DNA of 64,000 nucleotides from Pontederia crassipes (GCA_030549335.1 CM060188.1:70152696-70216695), one strand, 5' to 3'. Positions 11,501 to 23,339 are shown, numbered from the stretch's first letter. Translations and numbers: made by a program. The notes: generated from the letters alone by a model not told the origin.

Positions 11501-12488
11501 TAGGTTTGTTGGATATTATGGCAATTGTTTTGTTCATTCAACTCAGTCCAGTCTTCATGACAGTGTTGTATGATTATCTAATATGCTTTATCATCCCTTA
11601 TTTCACTACGTTGTGTGGATGATGTGTATGGCGACCATAATCTCATCTGCACCATTCTCCTTGTTTCACAAATGGTTGAAGAAGCTCCACCGCAGCTTCA
11701 CAAATGGTTGAAGAAGGTCTACTGCAGCTGCTTAAAATTATTCTTGTTTTTCCTATTTTTGGTGCCCACCGCATTGCCACTGTATCAGGAACAATGCATA
11801 AAATTATATCCTAGTTTGTGTGTTTATTTTATTAGACCTTGCCCTTTCTCATATTGTTGTACGTCCTTGATATCATAGGACTGTCGATATATATATTTTG
11901 ATATCGTACTAGCTAAATTTGGTTTGTCATTATCAGTTCTATATGTTAATTACTTTGACAAAGCTTATATTCTTGTTTGTTTTACCTCGTTCTCTTTCTA
12001 TAATTATAAGATTCTTGTGCCCCAATCAGGTGGCATGACCACAGAACCTATGTATTGTTCCTATGTCCCAGTTAGTTTATGTATCGTATGATCACATAAC
12101 CATTTCAGGCAGCAACGATAGCAAAAGTTGAAGCAGCAGCCAGGGAGGGGGATAGAGAGAGATGAGGGGAGGGTTATTGGAATATTGGAGAATGTGATCC
12201 TGTAAATTGAGTAAGTTGTCTTTAATTGGAGTTGCTACCAATTGTATTTAATCATGTAAGAACATGGACAAAGCTCCAAGCTTTGGGATCTTGATGCAGT
12301 TGTTCTTTCGCAATTCCACTTGCCAAATTTCTTTCCAATGGACCATAAGAATTTAACACACCAAACATGATTTACACACAAAAGAAACCAAAAGCTTCAT
12401 TCTATGAATACACAGAAGAAAAAAAAACATTGTAGCTTTGTACATATAAGAGAATTCTACAAGTACTAGGACAATCCATACCATGATA

Positions 12489-12892
12489 TCATATAAAAAA
12501 GAACAACATAGCTATAACAACAACTATGATAAAAAGAAATTTACAACATAATTTATTTTCATTCCTATTAATCCTAACTCCATTGTCGACTTCATTGTTA
12601 ACTTCTTCCATCCTATCAATTTTTTCTAATAATCCATTTATCACTTGCATAGATCTTGGCTCAAAAGATGAATCCATCCATTCGAAGTAGTCACATGCTC
12701 TTGATTGCTGCAAGATAAGGAAATGAGAATTAAGACATCATAACTTATATGATAATGACCTTTTCTATTGAGATAGTAAAGCAAACTCACGCCGTAAAAT
12801 CGACAACTATAAAATCTACGATCGAGATTTCGGTCAGTTCAAGATGTCTTAATCACCACTTCTTGATGGCAATAACACTTAGGCAATTTCAT
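12489..12892 (-). pseudogene. GRF-type zinc-finger protein with C-terminal membrane segment, carried in the MULE
   Basis: Two exons on the minus strand: 12892-12791 (34 codons, donor GTGAGT) and 12707-12489 (acceptor TTGCAG). The in-phase join gives about 106 residues. Exon 1 starts MKLPKCYCHQ and carries TDRNLDRRFYSCRFYG, the core of a GRF zinc finger. Exon 2 continues with ACDYFEWMDSSFEPRSMQVI and a short charged helix. It ends in a hydrophobic segment (CCKFLFIIVVVIAMLFFFI), a probable tail anchor. This layout matches the small plant At4g04775-like GRF proteins. One TGA interrupts the zinc finger, where relatives usually have Arg, so it is marked pseudogene. It runs opposite to the transposase, about 1 kb downstream. 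Its function is unknown. Confidence 0.7.
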
Positions 12893-13379
12893 TTTATATC
12901 CGCATAAAAGTATAAAAGTTTTGCAGATTACAACAACTTCAATAACACTACCATATTTTCATAATCTACAATTAGAACCAGTAATCACTTCAGAGATGCA
13001 GAAATGTGGACAATATTATTAATCGATCTGTAGTCGTACTTCAAGCAATAATAAAGCATATACTTATTTCTGAAACTAAACAGAGAAAACACAACCATTA
13101 TAGCACACATGTAATGACTGTTCGAAATTTTCTACTCTTCGTTTATTGCCAAATATAATCTTAGAACATGTACATATGAGTAATAATAGGTCATTGTGCA
13201 AGTATTGCATGAACACATTAATCATATGGCATGAACACAGTAATCATATGTCATGATCATTAAATCCATAAGTTGTCACCATAAGTTTGGGACACAACAA
13301 ACACAAGCAATTTTGGCACATTTCCGAACAAAATGAACACAACGGGGAACGACAACGACGTCTACGAGCAAGGGGTCAA

Positions 13380-13680
13380 GAACCTTTTACCAGACTCTGA
13401 GGTCGGTTAGCGACGGGGTGACTTCGATTGGCAGCGACGTGTGTGAGCGGCGACAACCGGAGCAACTGCAGTTACAACAGTGAGCGGCGGCGTCTTAGAT
13501 CAGCAGCGACATCTACGAGCGGCGACGACAGCGAGCGGCGGCAACTTAGATTGACAGCGACGTGTGCGAGCAGCGACAATTGGAGCGGGCAACAACTGCG
13601 AGCGTCTGCGGTGGCAAGCGTATTCTCAGATCTAGGGCATCGGTGGGAAGTGGTAGGTGGAAATCTCGTGCACAAGAACT
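13380..13680. repeat. Subterminal GC-rich repeats, right side of the MULE
   Basis: Repeated GAGCGGCGAC and GCAGCGACGTGTGCGAG words at short intervals, directly inside the right TIR. This mirrors the position, though not the sequence, of the GC-rich array at the left end. Open frames here are composition artefacts. Confidence 0.6.
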
Positions 13681-13708
13681 CGTTTTAAGTGGAAAGTTGT
13701 GGCGAACC

Positions 13709-13835
13709 GGATGATCCAGCGTTGGATCGGCGGACATAATACTGAACCGGCCTACTGAATCGCGCAAACTCTTCCAACCGTTGATCGTAGATCGTGCGTC
13801 CAAGGGAGTAAGGAGCAAAATACTCCCCACTTTAG
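13709..13835 (-). repeat. Right terminal inverted repeat of the MULE
   Basis: Inverted partner of 7956-8069, reading on the plus strand from GGATGATCCAGC to CCCCACTTTAG. An (AT)n run begins about 20 bp outside it. Confidence 0.85.
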
Positions 13836-13999
13836 TGGGAAGCAACAACATTAAATTCATATATATATATATATTACCTTCAATTAGTATGAGAAGATTA
13901 ATATGATTTAGTCAAAGATTTGATTAAAATAAGATTTTAATATTTATAATCTAGATGCTGCGATGTTTTCTTTACTCTATTGAATAAGTTTCGTAGATG

Positions 14000-15100
14000 A
14001 AGGCTTGCGTGATAGTTGCCTTGGCTCTGCGCGAACGTCGTGCAGGCGTGGATGTCGAAGTTGTCGAGCTCGCAGATCAGGGGCCGATCGTCACTCTCAT
14101 TGGGCCAGAGCAGCTGCCGTCATCGTGCGGACGACTCTGCTGACCGTTCAAACATCAGCGATTGTCATCGTCGTAGCACAGGTGTCACCGTCGCCACCCC
14201 ACGCGATGGTCGCGCAAGCGTGGTCCGCCGATCGTCGGCCTCTGCCGCACACCTGTTGTTCGTCGAGATGACGATCGGCGACCGGCGACGTTGGCCTAGC
14301 GCGTGTCGAGGAAGCGATTGCTGCTGCTCAATCATTGGACGTCACCACTGCAAACGATAGTTGCTTTTGCGCGAAGGTCGCAACTCGCATCTGCCACCTC
14401 CACTGTCTTCGGTTCCCGGTCGACGTCGAAGCATCAATCCTCGGCGACTACCACCACATATGATTATATATGTTCTATTAATCTGTAAAAAAAATAAAAT
14501 AAAAGGGGGCAAAGTTGTCGCTGGCTGTCGGGCGGGACTCCGCTGGCCGCCTGCGTGGCCCGCCGCCGCCAAATGATGGTCGCACAGACGAAGGCCTGGC
14601 CGCCATGACGCAGCAGGCGCAACTTCTAATGGCCTATCCTCCGGGAGCAGGGTGCTGAGGAAGTTGGTTGGAGGGCGTCGTGGAGGTGAGCTAGAGGTCC
14701 GGAGGGGGGAGAAGATCATCTCTACCTCTGATGGGGTCCAGCTGAGTGAAGATCATCTCTCCATCGTCAGAGTCAATCTTCCAGTGGAGCGACAACGGAC
14801 CATCATCAACACAAGCACCACCACCCGGCGGCGACGACGTGCCAGTACGTGTCGCCATGGAAGTGTCAAAGAGCGAGGAGGGACAGCTGCGAAGGGAGGA
14901 GCCCGAGGTGGCGGCGGAGGAGGAAAAAGGTCGGCACTCGGCAGCAGCGACGAAGGCAGGGAAGGAGATGCCGATGTCCACACATGGCTTGGGAGCGGCG
15001 AGAGAAAAAAAAAAGAAGCGAAGAGCAGATGAAGAGAGATGGAGGTCACTCCAAACCTATTTGTTTCATCTTCATCTTCCAAAAGCAAACTGATTTTGTT
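14000..15100. other. Unidentified GC-rich block with long open frames on both strands
   Basis: About 1.1 kb of GC-rich sequence starts roughly 165 bp right of the MULE, set between AT-rich flanks. Frames of 90-126 residues overlap on both strands. All are rich in Arg, Ser, Ala and Pro and show no recognised domain, so they are probably composition-driven. The second half (about 14650-15030) is rich in GAGG/GGCGGC words. It could be a decayed first exon, a GC-rich transposon core, or captured host DNA. Confidence 0.35.
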
Positions 15101-15354
15101 CCTGCTTTCATAATTTTCTCATAGAGACTCCATTATTGATATAAAAATTTAACTTTGAATTGTATAATTAAATTAAAAGCCTCAATTACATGTCGCAGAC
15201 TTCTTTCATATTTCAAAGATGGAAAAATGATAGAAAATAACAAAAAAATGAGAAAAAAGATAAACATAAATGATGAGTTGAGAAAAATTTTTGAAACGTT
15301 TCAATGGATTATGAGATATAGATATAGATTATTTTTTATTAAATAAAATTAATT

Positions 15355-16348
15355 TTGGAATAAATAAAATATTATGGAATATCAATAGTCAAATATTATG
15401 TTAACTAACAAATTTAATGTTGATTAATAAATAATCGCATGAACTAATTGTTATTTTTAATACTAAATTGCTAATATTTTTTATAAAAAATTCAAAAAGT
15501 AAAATCATAAAGCCATGCTTTTGATTAATATATAATATAAAGCCATGCTTCATGGTAATTTTGTAATTATAGTGAGGAGCTCTCTCCTTTCATCATTCAT
15601 CCATTCTTTTTTAATTTTTTATTATTTATAATAAAGTATTAGCAAATTAGTATTAAAGATATCAATTAGTTAATACAATAATTTATTAATCAACATTAAA
15701 ATCGTAAGTTATGATAACATTTGATTATTCATATTCCATAACATTTTATATATTGCAAAAGGAAAAAATATTTAACAAAAATAAATCACAAATTGATATC
15801 ATATTTTTTTACTTTATGATTTTACTTCTAATTTTTTTGTAAAAAATATTACCAAATTAATATTAAATCTATATATAATATAAAGTCATGCTTCGTGACA
15901 ATTTTATAATTATAGCGAAGAGCTCTCTCCTTTCACTATTCATCCATTCTTTTTTGTAGAATTTTTTTATAATTTATAATAAAATATTAGCAAATTAATA
16001 TTAAAGATATCAATTAGTTAATGCAATCATTTATTAATCAACATTAAAATTGTAAGTTATGATAACATTTGACTATTCATATTTCATAACATTTTGTATA
16101 TTTCAAAAGGAAAAAATATTTAACAAAAAATAAATTGCAAATTAATATCATATTTTTTTTACTTTATGATTTTACAATTTTAATGTTGAGTAATAAATGA
16201 TTGCATTAACTAATTGATATCTTTAATATTAATTTGTTAATATTTAGTTATAAATAGTAAAAAAAATTACAAAAAAATGGATGAATAGTGAAAGAAGAAA
16301 GCTTCTCACTATAATTATTTATATTATATATAGATATAATATAAATGT
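15355..16348. repeat. AT-rich foldback repeats: two direct and two inverted copies of one unit
   Basis: A unit with ordered landmarks (TATAATATAAAG, ATTCATCCATTCTTTTTT, GATATCAATTAGTTAAT, AACATTAAAATTGTAAG) occurs directly at about 15525-15870 and 15873-16165. It occurs inverted at about 15355-15480 and 16167-16345. The arms near 15985-16055 and 16167-16238 pair almost perfectly. The 15873-16345 part therefore folds as one long hairpin with a loop of about 110 bp. A further diverged copy lies at 44696-44893. The TCTATATATAATATAAAG edge resembles some Helitron 5' ends, but no 3' hairpin or CTRR end was identified. A foldback MITE fits as well. Confidence 0.65.
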
Positions 16349-18513
16349 GCATAGCAAGTTAGGTTCGGACCGCGGCGCAAATTTATATTATCGTCCCTGA
16401 TAAAGTTTGACAATTTTACTTGGGAATTTGGAGTTATTATTGTTGGCATATGTTGCTATATATATTTTATACTTCGAGAGATCCAACGCCTGCAATCTCT
16501 CTCTCCTTCTTAAAAAAATATTAATTTATGATGTCACGATGGTAACACTACTATTAATTAATTAATTATCACGTGTGAAAAGTTTATTTTATTAGTTTTC
16601 GGTATGTCTACATAAACGAGTGTCCCGTCATTTAATGATTGAGTCGTCTCATTAATTTAAATTTAAATTAATCAACTGAATAATTTTTAAATTAATCTCG
16701 AGTAACATAAATTTTTATTATTATTAACAAATAAATAAAGAACGAGGGATAGTCTTTTTTTACTTACACGATTTTACATTTCATTCATACTCATTTGATT
16801 TTAAAATGCATTACCATCTATAAAAAAATCCTAAACACATATAACGGCCGTAGTAAATAAATAAAAAGTAAAATCAATTTAATATTGATGCGGATTGAAT
16901 TTTTTTTTAAAATCAATCCCCGATATCTGAGAAGCGGTGTTGACGACTCAATTTGCACGACGCTAAAGAATGCACTGTTATCACAGGTTGAAGGTCAATC
17001 CACCATTAAACCTAACTAATCCGGACAAGTCACTCCGGATCGCGTACCTGATAGTGATAGGTGAGTCCAATAATTCGAATATGATTAAGCGAGGTAACAC
17101 TCGACCCAATTCTTGTTGGGACGGATCGAAATTATTTTGATACGCTGCCCGCACTCGGTTATCATAAAAAAATGCATCTGTAGAGTTTATACGTATAGTC
17201 CAGGATTAAAATTTTATGATGAATATTAATATAAGAAGTTAAAATAATTTTACTTATAATTGTGTGATGATGATATCATCAAATAATTTAAATGATTATT
17301 TATATAAATTTGAACATGTAAATATTTTTTGAATTTATACCTATTACATCACTAAATAAGATAAAATCATAAATATAATAGTTGAAATGAACAGTCAAAA
17401 TTACTAGGAAACTAAAAAAAATCCCATGGTAAATATCCATAACCATATAAATGATTAAAAACCACTACTAAGTTTAAGATCATAAAATAAACTTGAAATT
17501 ATAAAAGTTACATAAAATGATACAATCACTGAATCACAATCGTTGAATGTTTTAGAAAAAATATGAAAATAATTTATCGTAAAAAGACAACATTCTTTAT
17601 TGGGATGAAGATTTGTTACTCCTACTGGACACAATTAATTCCGTTTCGGCCGAAAAAATAATTTGGGACAAAATCTGATCCGATCCAAGACATTTTGGAT
17701 CGAGTAAAGAGTTCAAATAGCTGATGATTATAAAGAGTTCAAAATCTGACGATACAACAAAAATTATTTTTATATAAAAAGTTAAAATAAATCCATTTGT
17801 TTGATGTTATAGTGACACAATCAAATAATTTAAACAAGTATTTATATTTTAAATATTGATTTAGTCATGAAAGGTAAATGATTAAAAAGGTAAATTTTTA
17901 TTTATTTATATATTTTTATAAGTATTTATTTATATATTTTTATTTGATGAATAAAAAGATAAGTGTTCCTCTTTTTAAAAAGGGACATCATCATTAAGTA
18001 AATTTAGTGCTTATTTATCTTTAATCTTAGTATTGTTTTTTAACTTAATTTTATTAAAATACGAAAAATCAAAATAATTTATTTTGAAGCTTATACTTGT
18101 TCCTAAATCCATAGAAATTCAACCGAGCTCACTACACCCGAAATATTTTAGATGTGGTTCGAATTTAAATCAAACCTCAAAATCTTCTTGTGGGCCGGAA
18201 ATGAATTGGAAGCCCATACTTCATAAGAAAAAGCCCAGGTTTCGTTTGATCGGTGAGTGGATCAGGTAAAGGGACACGAGCGCTAAATTTATTTCAGAGA
18301 GTTGTATCATTATTTAAATTTTCAGTGTAAATTACTTGTAAATCGTGTCGAGATTCAAATATACGATACAAAAAGGGGGTCTACAAGAATATAATAAAAA
18401 AAAATACTACAAATAATTTTTAATGCAAAAATATGGGGTTCATTATTTTCCTCGGGTCATTATAGACGTACTTGAAGGTTGAAAATAAAAAAGTGACAAT
18501 ACAAAAAATAAAT
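16349..18513. other. AT-rich intergenic stretch, no gene seen
   Basis: About 2.2 kb before the tRNA gene. No coding frame with recognisable content was found. A short, less AT-rich segment (about 16920-17160, with TCCGGACAAGTCACTCCGGA) stands out but matches nothing I recognise. The rest is AT-rich, low-information sequence. Confidence 0.6.
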
Positions 18514-18595
18514 CGTGGTCGGCAGGATTCGAACCTGCGCGGGCAGAGCCCACATGATTTCTAGTCATGCCCGATAACCACTCCGGCACGACCAC
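18514..18595 (-). tRNA. tRNA-Ser (anticodon AGA)
   Basis: An 82-nt gene read on the minus strand. The acceptor stem GTGGTCG pairs with CGACCAC, and G is the discriminator base. The D-arm is GCCGGAGTGGTTATCGGGC. The anticodon stem CATGA/TCATG closes the loop CTAGAAA, giving anticodon AGA. The long variable arm expected of serine tRNAs is present. The T-arm GCAGGTTCGAATCCTGC contains the B box. No intron is present. A CAAA lies just upstream, as in many plant tRNA genes, and a T-rich run lies just downstream as a Pol III terminator. The stems look intact, so it is probably functional. Confidence 0.97.
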
Positions 18596-19790
18596 TTTGA
18601 TGTGTAGTTACATTTCTATAGGTATTGTGTTAGTAGCCGTTTGAGTTGTGGAGGCTCACCAGCACTACCGTCCTAATGATGATTGAGGAATACATTACCA
18701 TCAGCAGGATGTAAATTTGTCCAATGTCGCAGCAGCCTGCGCAGTGAGATTTGGAATCTAGGAAGAGAACTCCACTCTCTGTACACCACTTTCTCCTCCT
18801 CTCCCTGTTGCCGGTAGAGGCACCAAAAAAACAGAACAGAACAGAGGACACAAGGCGACAACATGTGTTCCCCTAAAAGCTTCACATGTTATCGACCTTA
18901 TCACTGACTCACTCTGAGTGTTAACTATCACTAACGTTAAGCTCGGTGACATATATATATCTCACTGTCGAGGCACACACACTGCAAAAAGATAAAAAAG
19001 GAATCAAAACAGGGCAGCAACACGCACGGCATTATATGATGTATACCTGATACCCTTCAAGTACCGCCGACTTCTCTGTTCTTGAAGACGACACCAATAG
19101 GTAACAAACACCCGTGACAAGATATTCTGCTGATTTTGCTCTCGAAGAATATAAGACTTGAATGAATTGATGTAGCGTCGGTTTGTTCCTTAAGGGCTAT
19201 AAGTAATTTAAATTCATGGGCAGTGTTAATTTATATTTATGATTAAACCAGCGATCGAGATTTTATTCCAACTAAAGAAAAAACTGGGCCTATTTGATGT
19301 TTCTGAATTCTAGATAACTAGATTGACCTTTTCATCTCTCAAATGTAAATCGTATTTTACGTAGTGTCACATTAAATATGATCTTACTCATGAAAGCTTG
19401 TATCTCCAAAGATCTTGGTTGGTATGGAAATGAAAACTTTGTTTTCTGTTTCAAACATTTGAAACCATAATGGAGCGAGCAAATGAGCACCCGCCACAAT
19501 AAATTTTGGTCAAAAGGGCAAAATTTTCCAGCTCTCTTCTGGTTACTGGGGGCGCATGGAGTGGGACCAACCTGTCCCCACTTATTTCAAATAAAAATCA
19601 AATCTTTGGTCTTTGTTCTTTGTCCTCCTCCGCCTCCTCTTCGCACCGAGCCATCGATCGCCATTGCTCTTGCGCATCTCATTAAATAGCACCATCGCCC
19701 GATCTCTCATCTCCCATCGCTTCTTCTTAACCATCAATGTATGCTTCGTTCTAGTAAAGGTTTCAAGTTTTTCTCGAGCGCTTCCTGCAG
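18596..19790. other. Gap between tRNA-Ser and the POLAR-like gene
   Basis: Contains the tRNA upstream region and, nearest 19790, the promoter and 5' UTR of the POLAR-like gene. Small minus-strand frames at about 18630-18950 overlap one another and show no domain. A CT-rich stretch just before the start codon (about 19620-19760) fits a plant 5' leader. No TATA box can be named with confidence. Confidence 0.5.
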
Positions 19791-22535
19791 ATGACGATGT
19801 CTGGTCAAAGAGGCTGCTCCGGGGAGGCCTCCGGCGGGGGCGACGTCTGCCCACCGGCTAAAGTGGAGGACGCGGAGAAGGAGAAGAAGAACAAGAACAA
19901 GAAGAGGATCGTTGATTACCTCCACGAGCCCCAGGATGACGATGAAATGGACGAGTGTGGTCGAAAAAGTTGCGACCTTTATCCATCTCCGCCCATTCCG
20001 GTTGCTGCCTCCTCTGATCTTCCTGCTCCGCCTTGCAAGGAAGCTGCTGCTGCAACGTGTGATGCTGATGCTGCCTCGTTGAGCAGTAGCCTCCGGTCGC
20101 TTCTCATCGAGAAGCCGTCCGCGCTGGGCTCGGCGTGGTTTCCCTGGCGTGGGCGCCATGGGAAGAACAAGAAGGATGTGAAAATGGGGAGGAGGAGCGC
20201 GCAGAAAGAACGTAGAACGGGAAAGATGACACCTTTGGCTCCGGAGACAATTAGTGAGGGAACCAGGAAAGTAGCTCGCCTTCCGCCATGCTGTTCTTCG
20301 ACCTCCGGTACGTTGGGTGATCGAGTGGTCTTGATTCGGGATTCTCAGGTTGCAATCGCTGGTTCTTTCCTGTGTCGTGGTAGCAAAAAGATGAGGACTT
20401 GATGTATATTTTTGTTCGTCTTCCGTTTGCAATCTATCTGTTCGTTGCTTTGCCCGTTGCTACAATTTGCATCCATTGCTCTAGTGTTCAGCTGGATTAT
20501 GTCTATCATGCATATATGTGAGCATGTCCTTGTCGGCTACAAGTGCATCTAATGTCACTTCACAATGGAAACCTCTTTCAATGGTTTGGGCGTTGTGCCT
20601 TCATTTCCTAATATTTGCAAATTTCACCCTCTTTGGATTGCTGATGACTGGCGTATGATGCTTAATTGCTGTATTCGAAATTGTCAAAACATGACCACGG
20701 AATCTTGTGCACGTACCCCTCCCCTCCGTAGGGCCTATGTTTATTGAATGACAAATTCAAACTGTTTTTTGCATGGGAATGAACTCAGTTTGATTGTGTA
20801 TGTGTGTTAACTACAGAACCTTACAGTTTTCATATTTAAGTTCACCACTTTGTCTTCTCAAAAAAAGGAAAAAGGGGAAAAGTTTATCATTTTCGATAAA
20901 TCTTACTGCCTTTTTTGTCCAAAGTATTTTATTTTGCATAGAGCAATTCTGTAAGAGATGTTTTTATTCAAGGAATGCTGCCTTTGATACTGCAGGGGGG
21001 AAGCCTGAGGAAGCATCTTTCAATATCGGCATGGGTTTGGGAATGGCCTTTGTGCTGGCAAAGTGGACAGCTGAGTTTGGCAAAATGACAGAACTCCGGG
21101 TACAGATGGAAATGCTACTCAAGGAGATAAGAGAAGAGCTTCCAGCAAAATGTATCAGTCCTAACATCCTAGGACCAGAAAAAAGTCTTGCATCTTCTTC
21201 ATCAGATTGGTGTGGAGAGATTGGTACAGAAAATAGTATCTTTCAACAGACACAACAAATGCTCCAGCAGACGGAAGGCGATAATTCTGCTCTGGAATCT
21301 AGTAGACAATCAAATTATGAGGTTAGTTCACAAAGTAAAGGGTGCCCACAGATGGAAGAACTAGAAGCAGAGCTTCAGTCAGAGTTAGAGCAGCTGCAAC
21401 TCAACATGGAAGAAGATTCACTAGTCCAGTCAGTGCAAGAAGAAGCTGAGGTATCCTACTCCTCATTTTGTTCTTTTAGAACCATATTTGTTCCATGATA
21501 TTTGTTGAAGAGAGAATGTTTTTTTTACCTCTGCAAGATTCTTTTTACTTTTCCTCGAATGAGCAACTTCTTTTTTTTTTTTATCATTTTCGGCTATCTT
21601 CCTCTCATAAGCGTCTCATTGTTTTTTATAATTACATGATTCTGCTAATAATATTCTATTATCTTGTGCTCACCTCAAAATACTTTCCTTTTTCTACTTT
21701 GACAAAACAGATATATAGTGAGTTCACAAAATCTTGTGAAAGCTTGCACTGTGATTCTGAGCCAAAAGATGAAGACTACACCGAATATTATGGGGTTTCT
21801 GCAAGAGAACTGGAGAGAAGGCTACATGAACTTCTACATGCAAGACAGCAAGAACGGATAGCCGAGTTGGAGGCTGCACTGAAACTTGCTCTTGTTGAAA
21901 AAGAAATTGAGGTTTCTAGATGGAGGAAGGCTGCAATAAATGCTTCAAATAGAGTTAATACTTTTGGTAAGCATATATGAGCTGATATTATTTTCCTTTC
22001 CTCCTATGCTAGTTGTTTCAGTAATATGTGGAGATATGAATAGTCTGGAAAAATTTAATCCTCTGCTCAAAAAAAAAAAAAAAAGAAAAATTTAATCCTG
22101 GCATTTGGGTTCATTTAGAGCAACTGATGTGATGTTGGTTCCTAACCATCACAAAATGAAAAGTCCATAGGTCTTTGCATAAGTGATGCAAGTCTTAAAA
22201 GTAGAATATAATTGGAAAAAGGAAAAAGTAGAAGGAACAACACGCAAATGCTTCTATGTTCAACAATTTAAGGGAAAAATGGAGCTTTAGTATTCGGTAC
22301 AAGTGCGAAGCTGTTTCCTTGGATCATTCCCTAGTGGAGTTTAGTGATCAATCATGAGTTTTTTGTTTTTAAATTGTTCATGATTTTGCTCACCTTCTCT
22401 GTCTGGAAACAAGCATGAAATTGCGACGAGAAAAAAGTGCTTGCCTGTCTACCTTACCGTTCAATAATTATTTATTCTATTTGATATTTCCATGCTAACC
22501 ACAGATGCAATTTGCTTTCAGATGAAGTCGTATGA
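19791..22535 (+). CDS. POLAR-like protein (coiled-coil polarity protein family)
   Basis: Exons 19791-20307, 20996-21450, 21711-21966 and probably 22522-22535, all with GT-AG introns and matching phases. The product is about 413 residues. If the last donor (GGTAAGC) is not used, exon 3 ends in GKHI at 21980 instead. Exon 1 is GC-rich with a basic stretch (KEKKNKNKKR, residues about 30-40). Exon 2 carries the family core EASFNIGMGLGMAFVLAKW and TELRVQMEMLL. Exon 3 has ELERRLHELLHARQQERI and a long C-terminal coiled coil. These match plant POLAR and POLAR-like proteins. In Arabidopsis, POLAR is a cortical scaffold that holds the BIN2 kinase at one side of dividing stomatal precursors. Which family branch this belongs to is not settled. 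A second in-frame ATG lies two codons in. Confidence 0.85.
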
Positions 22536-22949
22536 AACTGCACATAAAATTACATCTCGAACAAAGAGAAAATCTAAAGTTGCTGTAATTTGACGGGGAA
22601 ATGGAGTCCAGATGCGAATGATTTAGGGTTGATCAGTACAAAATTGCTGCAAGAAATGTATCAGTGTTCAATGTACATTCTATTACAGAAATGGGGACTT
22701 TGTTTTGCTCGTTCACTGATGTGCGTGAATTAGACTGCACCGCCCGTAATATCTTGCGTGAGGGCGTGAACTGAATATAACGACTCGTAAAGTTTACCAC
22801 AAATATAATTGTGCTTTCTGACCTGACGATGCTGATAAATTTCGTTAAAAATGAATAAAGAATTAACCAGAAATTAGAAAAATATAATAAAATCAATATC
22901 TAACTAAGTTAACGTTGCTAATCTAAATGGATACGAGGGTTTAGGTAAA
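22536..22949. other. 3' flank of the POLAR-like gene
   Basis: Holds the probable 3' UTR of the POLAR-like gene and about 300 bp of AT-rich sequence up to the gypsy fossil. No frame with recognisable content was found. Confidence 0.5.
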
Positions 22950-23339
22950 ATAGTTCTAAGTTATAATCGTTAGCTTGACTTTGTCATTATTCGCACTAAA
23001 GCTCTTGTAAAGTGATCGTGTTCATGTCAAGATTAAAATTTCTCCCAAGATAATGCTCAAGTATGTGGCCATTGACCTTGAATCTGGAAGTATGGCTCAA
23101 ATTTCAATGGCGCCATGGGGGGTTGACAACTACATAGGGATCAATCCATCGTGATCTAAGCTTTGCTGGGAAAAGACGAAGACGACTGTTATAAAAGAAT
23201 TCTTGTTGACTAGGTAGGAATTCTACATTCTTAATTTGTTTGTCGTTGAATTGTTTAGTTTTGAATTCATCCAATTCATTTAATTTTATTTTCCTTTCTT
23301 TTCCACATGCCTCTAATTTACTACTAGAATATTGCGATT

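Larger units (their letters stand above)
7956..13835 (+). mobile_element. Mutator-like element (FAR1-type MULE), autonomous size, decayed
   Basis: A 5.9-kb DNA transposon bounded by inverted repeats of about 115-125 bp: left 7956-8069, right 13709-13835. Both read inward through TTTTGCTCCTTACTCCCTTG, then a CGGTTGGA word, GGCCGGTTCAGTATTATGTC, and GCTGGATCATCC. Inside are a FAR1/MULE transposase remnant on the plus strand (9109-11500) and a two-exon GRF zinc-finger gene on the minus strand (12489-12892). GC-rich subterminal repeats lie just inside each TIR. The exact outer edges and the expected 8-11-bp target duplication could not be resolved. The transposase is broken, so the copy cannot move by its own enzyme. 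Confidence 0.85.

Noticed and set aside
19734-20432. A 232-residue minus-strand open frame
   Set aside because: It lies antisense over the GC-rich first exon of the POLAR-like gene, has no recognised domain, and is explained by that exon's composition.
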